NCBI RefSeq assembly: GCF_024323335.1
Contig: NC_066581.1
Location: forward strand, 435,314,238 to 435,378,237
Reading direction: 5' to 3'
Length of the DNA: 64,000 bases
Source of the DNA: Lathyrus oleraceus
Taxonomy: Eukaryota > Streptophyta > Magnoliopsida > Fabales > Fabaceae
The notes under the pieces: model-generated
Told to the model about the DNA's origin: nothing
Databases searched by the model: none
Seen by the model: the letters and a program-made list of their open reading frames with translations, nothing else
Program-made: the position numbers and the translations under genes
Shown: piece after piece, positions 57,201-64,000 of the stretch
Layout of the letters: the number at the start of each line of letters is the position of its first letter
How positions within the stretch are numbered: the first letter of the stretch is position 1

Positions 57201-57752
57201 GAAGCTGCTAATAAGAATATCAAGAAGATTATCAAGAAGATGGTTGTCACGTACAAAGATTAGCATGAGATGCTGCCATTTGCTTTGCATGGATATCGTA
57301 CATCTGTCCGCACTTCAACAGGGGCAACCCCTTTCTCTCTTGTTTACGGCATGGAGGTTGTACTCCCAGTAGAGGTGGAGATCCCATCAATGAGAGTCTT
57401 GATGGAAGCCAAGTTGACTGATGCTGAATGGGTTCAAATTTGTTATGACCAACTGAATTTGATAGAAGAGAAGAGATTGACTGCCATGTGCCATGGTCAG
57501 TTATATCAGCAAAGGATGAAGAAAGCCTTTGATAAGAAGGTCAAGCCTCGTGCGTTCCGAGAGGGTGACCTTGTGCTCAAGAAAGTCTTGTCTTTCGCGC
57601 CCGATTTCAGGGGCAAGTGGACTCCAAACTATGAAGGTCCATATGTTGTTAAGAGAGCCTTCTCAGGCGGTGCTTTGATACTTACAACTATGGATGGGGA
57701 GGATTTCACTCGTCCTGTGAATTCATATGCAGTCAAGAAATACTTCACCTAA
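54300..57752 (+). pseudogene. pol: Element 3 pol: RT, two RNase H, integrase (broken)
   Basis: Domains: linker with DVFVWSYEDMPGLD; RT with YVDD (residues 101-104 from 54814); RT-linked RNase H with degenerate start (YLTVLEDS); second RNase H (FDGAVNQYGNG, MAEYEACIMGLE, GDSALVVNQ, ENRMADAL); integrase HHCC finger (RHEADLLMTKVHEG ... CHKCQIYADK) and DDE (IDMIG, ITDNGSN, NGVVEAANKN); C-terminal GDLVLKK and NYEGPYVVKRAFSGG. Defects: TGA at 54811-54813 in place of arginine CGA; a small deletion with frameshift near 55665-55672; TAG at 56604-56606 (tyrosine in element 1); TAG at 57261-57263 (tryptophan). It cannot be autonomous now, though each lesion is small. Confidence 0.92.
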
Positions 57753-57774
57753 AAAATAAAAACAGAATAGCTCG

Positions 57775-57923
57775 CTAAGTTGAAAACCCGAAAGGGCGGC
57801 TTAGGAAAAAATGAGCGTCTCGGTGGATTGAAAACCCGAAAGGGCGATCCAGGCAAAAGTTAGAGACATAAAAAATGAATATGTATCCCGCTAGATTGAG
57901 TACCTCACCCGGGGGCAATCTAG
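57775..57923 (+). other. Post-integrase hairpin array of element 3
   Basis: Starts 22 bases after the pol stop. Unit 1: CTAAGTTG/CGGCTTAG (57775-57804, two G-T pairs), bulge AAAA, inner CCC-GAAA-GGG. Unit 2: TGGATTG/CGATCCA (57824-57851), bulge AAAA, inner CCC-GAAA-GGG. Unit 3: CTAGATTG/CAATCTAG (57891-57923), perfect 8-bp stem with a C/G-rich top. Spacers AGGCAAAA and ATCCCG. GAAA is a GNRA tetraloop. The design matches elements 1 and 2 with different stem sequences. Confidence 0.85.
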
Positions 57924-60658
57924 GCAAAAATTAGGGATTTGGCAAGTAATTGCATCCTGACAAGACTTTGTTCTACAAATTATCATCTGTCAGAGATTCT
58001 CACTCAGTCATTGTCAACCGAAGCTTCAAATACATCGGATTCAGAGTTGGTGGAGAAATGGTCATTATGTTCAATGTAGCCTTTTTCCAATATATATCAC
58101 CAATTTCAAATTTGTAAAGATCTATGGAGTCTTGCCATTTGCAGACTACCATTCCATCAAATAAATTTGAGCCTTTATCCAATTATTTGCGCTCTTATTT
58201 GTTTCTATTTCAACAAATGTTTTGTATGTTTTAATTGAGAAATATCATTGTTTTAAGTAAATAAATTTTTCATGACTTGTTTTTAAACAAGGTGAACATT
58301 CACAATGATAAAAAAGATACTGGGGATGTCTTCAGTGCTCTCCCAAAGATGGTATGATTCCCAACAGGGTAAGGCATTTGTTCATATTCCTGGCATGCTT
58401 GTATCCTCTTCCTCCGGAGCCTTTTGTGGTCTTTCTCCCGAGCAGAGTGTTTGGCGAGGATGTTCATCCCTCTTTCCTTCAGCAGAGTGGTGATCCTTCC
58501 TCCTCAGCAAATGTGATCTATTTGGTAGTACAGTATTTAGCGGTGACCTTAGAAGCTTCTGATTGGTGGTTGTTCCCCACAGAGTTCCATTATTCCCCTC
58601 TGATAATTTCCCCAGTAGAGTTGCTTCTACGGCGGATTTTATCTGTGCGATGATCCTGTCCCCGACCGGAATGACTGATGTTCATTCCCCTGCAGAGATC
58701 TTTGTTTCCTGGTATCTCTTGCCCCCCCATCAGATTGGATGTCCTCTAGTGGGCCTTGCTTTCTCTCTCGAGATGTAGTACCGGATATTTGTTCATTGAC
58801 CGTTGAACCTGTTTGTGTTAGATATGTCTGTTTTGTCAGCATTCGTCACACATAAACCACGCATATATGCATCATTTTAACATTCAGATATTCATGTTGC
58901 ATTCTTTGCCATATATCTTTGTTTGTTATCTCCTGCTAGTTGGTAATATGTTTCCCCAAGCAAATGTTTGTGTTTGATCTCCCCGTGTAGAGTCAGCCTC
59001 ATAAGCAGAAAGTGTTTATCCTTTCTTCCATACTCCCCACTGAGTTATGTCCTCGTGGATGATGGTTGTTTCTGTTTCCTCCCAACACATATACTGGGAT
59101 GGAGCTTCCCCCTGAGTTATATCCTCAAAGGTATGAGTCTTGTTTCATCGCGCCTCTCTAGTTTGATCCTAGATTGGCTTCTCGTGTTTTTTCCTGTGAT
59201 TCCCCGTAGTTCAAATGAACGATTGCTCTGTAACCAGTAACTATCCATCTTTTCCCTGGCGGAGTCTATGGTTTTCTACCCTTATACCGGTAGTTGTAAA
59301 CCCTATTTTCATCCCCTTGTAGAGTTAACCTTATTTTCGTTCATCCTAACCGATGATGGTTACTCTTCCGTGGTTTTCTACCCAGTATCTGGTAGATGTA
59401 ATCCCCTCCTTGACGGTTATCTTTATCCAATATTCGGTATCAATATTCCTTCACCCTTTTTGAGTATATCTCCCGGTAACCGGTGATATGTCTCCCGGGT
59501 TGCTGCCTTTGTCAATGTATCCCCAGTGGGTCATCTTTCATTTGCCGTTTGTCGGTAATGATTGTTTCTCCCTTTGTGATCAGTCATCATTTTATACCTA
59601 GTTTTTGGTATCCTGATACCCCTTTCCTTTCGGTCGATTTATCCTTTATTAACCCAGTAGCCGGTTGTGGATAACCTTCCATGCGAGTGTGTTATCTACG
59701 TTCTGACGGTAATAGATAATATATCTCATGCGCTCTTTGGTCGAAGTCTTTTGTTCTTCCCCAGTCGAGTAAGATTCGTATTCCTTTTTGCGGAATCGAA
59801 TGCCCATCCTGTAATCGAGTTTGCTTTTCAGCCCTCTTTTGGATGATGAGTGTCTTGGAAATATTCCCCAATTCACGCCTTGGTCGGTCACCTATTATAT
59901 GCCCAGTAACCGGTATCCCTGGTGTTCCTTCCCTTCTGCTCCCTATTATGACTTTTTGTCCCCTGTGGAGTCAGATTTTCCTGAGTTGAAATATACCCTT
60001 TTAGGTTTTCCTCAGATGATTTCGGATGTTTGATATCTCTCACCCTTATACCGGTCTTAGATATTCATTCTCCCCGAGCACGTTGTTCTTTCACCCTCAT
60101 ACCGGTGTTCGGATCACATGTCTCTTTGAGCTTATTACCCAGTAACCGATAATACCTCACCCTGTTGTTTCCCCGGAGGAGTTCTGTTTGGACCTTCCCC
60201 GGCGAAGTCCCTTAGTGGATTCTCCCAATCTGAGTCCGGATTTTTATCCGAGGTATCCTTTATGGATAATTCTGCTGTATTGGCATATTCCCCAATACAT
60301 GCATCTTTGAGTCAGCTCGAGTCCTTCCATTGATTTATTTTCATGGAATTCTTCTCGTGTCTCTCAGCAAGTCTCAAGTCGTGACCTGCTCACACATTTT
60401 TATTCCCTCTCATATCCCCATAAGAGTCCACAAAGTCTCTGTCCCATTGAGTGTATTACTCATATGGATTGTCAGTTTCTTTTGACTTCTTTTATCTTTG
60501 TGGACACATATCCCCACAGAGTATTACCTTTTGCATACATGCATCTGCATCATGAGGTCTCTTAGGGACCAAAATTCGTCTCTTTGTTATTATTTAAGCC
60601 CATTCTACCTCGTCAAGACGAAGATTCTAACCTTCACTTCTCCGGCTAGAATGACCTT
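57924..60658 (+). other. 3' untranslated region of element 3
   Basis: Non-coding, 2.7 kb. Carries at least fifteen copies of a motif close to CCCC-N(2-5)-GAGT, for example 58437-58448 CCCGAGCAGAGT, 58575-58585 CCCCACAGAGT, 58610-58621 CCCCAGTAGAGT, 60512-60522 CCCCACAGAGT, which is complementary to the PBS core. Interleaved are inverted repeats around CCCAGTAACC or CCTTATACC: CTACC/GGTAG (about 59276 and 59387), AACC/GGTT (about 59650), ATACC/GGTAT (about 59597), ATATCT/AGATAT (about 60033-60066). Frames such as 58968-59240 have no recognisable domain and I do not call them. Confidence 0.75.
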
Positions 60659-60671
60659 AGATAGGGGCATC
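60659..60671 (+). other. Polypurine tract of element 3
   Basis: AGATAGGGGCATC immediately before the 3' LTR start TGTAAGACCC at 60672; shares ATAGGGGCA with elements 1 and 2. Confidence 0.85.
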
Positions 60672-63600
60672 TGTAAGACCCTAATTTTGGCCCTAAGATC
60701 CCTCATGGCATCATAACATGGCATTTGCATAGCCTCAAGGATCATAAGCATCTTGGTTCCCTTTGCCTTTGGGTTGGGACATCTTGTGAGTGGTTTGAGA
60801 TCACCAAGCATGCTTGAATTATATATTATTGCTTTTCTCATTTTATTATTAACTCAAAAGCACAAAAATATGTCATTAACATCTCTTGGTTGTAGCTTGA
60901 GCAGTCATAAGGTCTAAAGGCTTATAGGAGATCCTATGTGCAATGATATGGGCAAGAGAAGATGAAAGCAAGCATGGTAATGGTCCCCAAAGCTCTCATC
61001 CATCAAACATGCCTCCCAAGTATCTCAATTCATCATTTTGGTCAAAGCAAATCAAAGGGTTTGAGGTTTGTTTCCCAAGGAAACCCTAATTCATTTGTTC
61101 ATCAACTGTGCCTTGCTCATGAAACAACCTCAACACATGGTCAAAAACAATCAAGGGAAGTTCTTTAATTCATCATTTCATTCATATTTGAACTCATTTG
61201 AGTGTCCTCAATCATCCATTCATCAAGATATGAGGTGTGGACTTGAGAAGTTGATCAGTCAAATTATCTAACTATTTTGAAATGCACTTAGACCTAACTT
61301 TTTATGTGTTGGTCAAATGGAGATGATCCCAAGAGAAAAAATGTTTTTAAGGACAATATGAACAACTTTCATGTTCATCAACATTTTATTTGAAGCTTGG
61401 AAGGTCATCATCCATTCTAAGACATTATAAGTCATTTTGACTGAAACCCTAATTTTTGGTCAACTTCCCAAGAACATAACTCATTCATTTTTCATGATTT
61501 TGAGGTGAGACTTAATGCATTGGAAATATTAATGTGTCTAATTCAAATGTTATGTTGAGCAAAATTGCAAAATCTCAAAAGAAATACATGTGATAATGCA
61601 AAACATTATAGGTCACTTTGGGCCAAATGCATTGAAATGTAAAAAGTCCAACTTCAAGTGCCCATAAATTCTTCATCAAAAATCCAAATGATGCAAAATT
61701 TAAGTCCACATTTATTGACTTGAAAATATATACAACTTTCATGTTGAATATTTTATCATTTGGAGCTTGCATTATTGAGACAGAGGGGCTTGAACATTGG
61801 CCAAATTTGGAAATTTCACATATGCATGTTTTGCACCCTACACTTCAAGCTCAAATTTCATTAATTTCCAAGGCCCAATTGGAGTTTTGATCAACATAGC
61901 ATTTGTTCCTTATGCAACAAGCTTTCTAACCATTACCCATAAGCCTATGTTTAAATTGTGGAAATATCATTTTCAAAGAGGAGAACTTTTTAGTGCATTT
62001 TGGGAAACTTGATTCAATTGCCATGCATGAGCTGATTACATCTATGTTGCACGTCTATTTCATTCATTTGTGATCTCAGCTTGCCAAATCAAGTGGAATT
62101 GGGCCCTCCATGCGCCTGTACAGGCCCATGCATGGAGGCCCTTTCCATTCATGCAAATTTGAAATCACACTTTCAGCATGGCTTTGGCTATAAATACATG
62201 GCATATGAGCTCTCATTCCTCAACCTAAAGGCGCCTAAACCTCTGCTGAACTCAAAACCCAACCCTCACCAAAGGAACTTTTCTCTTTCTTTCAAAAATT
62301 TTAGATCTGAAATTCAATTGCATCGATTGATTTTTAAGATCCATAGTTCCTAAACCTTCTTCATTTGATCCATAGAAGCTTCTGTTTGCAAAAGCACTCA
62401 AAGACAGTGACTCAATTCTTCACAATTCAAAGGTTTTGCTAAATTGCATTTTGCTTCGAAAAATCTTATATATTGCTCCATTTGCCTTGATTTTGTGTGA
62501 TCTGAAGTCCTCTGCATATAGGCATCATTATTTTGTTCTTAATTTTTGAAATCAAGCAAGTTCAGCTGAACACCACCAAAGTTCCATCTCTGATTTCTCT
62601 CTCAATAGGGGTCTGGAGTGGAATTGAGTGGCATAAGAGTGATGTACATCACTCCACCTTTCGAATGGTACCTAGATCGTGGCTTTTCATGCATATTTTT
62701 TTCCTCTGCAATTTTGAACTCTCACTGGAGCTAGCCGGAGAAGACGGTGGCGCTGGCCAACGTCCGTTTGCTAGATTAAGTCGTGGTCGTTGGATCATGC
62801 TTCCAGATCTTATCAGATCCATTGGATGTTATGACTTTCTTTTAATATTTGTGTTTCTCATTGACTGAGGTTCATGGTGCACGCGCATGCCATTGCCATT
62901 GGATCCTCCACGTCATTTAATGAAGTTCAATCCAACGCGTGTGGATTTTTGTTATTTCTGAATTAATCCATTTTATTTTCTAAATTCCATTTTATTTCTA
63001 AAATTCATATCTCTTTCATTATTGGTCCAAAAATTATGGGACCAAATGCATTATTTCTCTTTTAATTTCTAGTTTCTAAAACTGATTTTTAATATTTTTT
63101 ATTTTATCATTTGCTATTTTTTAGTAATTTTCTCTTTTCTGGTTACTTTTAATTCATTTTAAATAGTTTTTGATATTCAAAAAATACAAAAATATTTTCT
63201 CAACCTCTTTGAATGATGATAGATCTATGAAAAATATTCTCATCAATTTATTAATTAATTTGAGATTTATTTGAGATTTTAGTTCAATTAGGTTATTTTT
63301 ATGCATTTTTTAATTGATTTAAAATAGTTTCTGACTTTTAAAAATGCTGAAAATTTTTGTCAACTTTGTTTGACCTTGTTGAACTTGGGATAATTCACTT
63401 GGACTTTTCAAAGTTGATTTGAAGTGAATTTGAAGTTTGACCTTTCTTGATTATTTTAATTCAAGTTTTATTTTAAATATTAAAAATGCCAAAAATATTT
63501 TGTTTATTTCTTGACTCCTAATATTCATTTTGCTTCTGTTTTCTATTGTTTAACCTTGATCTTCCCTATCTTTGGTCAATATTTGTTGATTAGTACATTC

Positions 63601-64000
63601 CATTTCATTTAATGCACTTTATTATTCTTCATCATCTTCTTCTTCTTCTTTTCTTATTTTGATCAATGAGTTAAAGATTGGTGGTTAGCATTGATTATGG
63701 AAGTTTAATCTTCCTTGATTCAAATCTAATTCATCTTGATCATGGATCAAGTGAATGGCTTTGCATTAAGGATAGATTGCTTTCTAAATCATGCAAAGAA
63801 CCTAAATCAATACAAGATCATTTCTCATCTTCTTTTTGGCATGGCAAGTTGTTGGAGTTTGATTCACTAATCAAAACCTCTGACTTGTGTTGTTGCCTAC
63901 ATTATTATTGACCGGCCTCAGATAGTTGTGACTTCTACATAAGTCCAATTACGATTGCTTAACATAGCGCTAAATTTGCCTTATGGCACACTTACTACTA
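60672..64000 (+). repeat. 3' LTR of element 3 (first 3329 bp, truncated by window)
   Basis: Matches 43167 onward to about 46500, with scattered substitutions and small indels (for example GGTATC/GGCATC near the start). The remaining ~1.5 kb, including the R/U5 block and the right target duplication, is outside the window. Confidence 0.97.
62189..62196 (+). promoter_or_regulatory. TATA box in 3' LTR of element 3
   Basis: TATAAATA, 1517 bp into the 3' LTR. It could start transcripts into the flanking sequence beyond the window. Confidence 0.6.

Larger units (their letters stand above)
43167..64000 (+). mobile_element. Element 3: Ogre LTR retrotransposon, 3' end outside window
   Basis: Plus orientation: 5' LTR 43167-48020, PBS 48027-48047, leader, ORF1 48943-50394, gag-pro 50599-54039, intron 54036-54299, pol 54300-57752, 3' region to 60658, polypurine tract 60659-60671, 3' LTR from 60672. 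It lies in the leader of element 0. The left flank CATCC (43162-43166) is the likely target duplication, but the right copy is off the window. In the first ~265 bases the LTRs differ at five positions by my count (about 2%). Gag-pro is intact; ORF1 and pol are broken. Confidence 0.95.

Overview
The window is plant nuclear DNA made almost entirely of nested LTR retrotransposons of the Ty3/gypsy Tat/Ogre type. The evidence is long LTRs (2.6, 6.5 and 4.9 kb), an extra ORF1 upstream of gag-pro, an intron between protease and reverse transcriptase, a second RNase H after the RT-linked one, and a shared primer-binding site beginning TGGCGACTCTGCT. Ogre abundance of this kind suggests a legume, most likely tribe Fabeae (pea, vetch, faba bean, lentil); that is inference. 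I see no host gene, tRNA gene, rRNA gene or CRISPR array.

Layout. Element 0 (minus strand, oldest, both ends outside the window) supplies 1-505 and 40431-43166: a decayed gag cut in two, an ORF1 and a 5' leader. Element 1 (minus, 506-40430, TSD AGTGG) sits in the gag of element 0. Element 2 (minus, 8433-30673, TSD CCTGC) sits at the start of the RT of element 1. A solo LTR (plus, 12447-13804, TSD GTAGG) sits in the 3' LTR of element 2. This gives a four-level nest with every visible TSD intact. Element 3 (plus, 43167 to beyond 64000) is a second Ogre inserted independently into the leader of element 0.

Coding capacity. Element 1 has ORF1, gag-pro and pol, but all carry nonsense codons and gag has a frameshift. 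Element 3 has an intact 1146-codon gag-pro, an ORF1 with two stops and a pol with three stops and one frameshift. Element 2 has lost ORF1, the Gag core and nearly all of pol, keeps one gag-like ORF, and looks the youngest of the full elements. It is therefore a non-autonomous element presumably moved in trans. Its LTR U3 carries a captured fragment of a MIRO (mitochondrial Rho GTPase) gene and a cluster of W-box palindromes.

Most interesting structure. The RNA-sense 3' regions of elements 1, 2 and 3 share features that simple repeats do not explain. (i) Just after the integrase stop lies a tandem series of hairpins with covarying outer stems, an A bulge and, in most full units, a GAAA-capped inner stem. 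(ii) Downstream are minisatellites built of tiny hairpins with a constant hexaloop and changing but complementary stems. (iii) Many short motifs are complementary to the element's own PBS, that is, they resemble the tRNA 3' end. The three LTR types also share an R/U5 block containing a second PBS-like sequence at a fixed distance from the LTR end.
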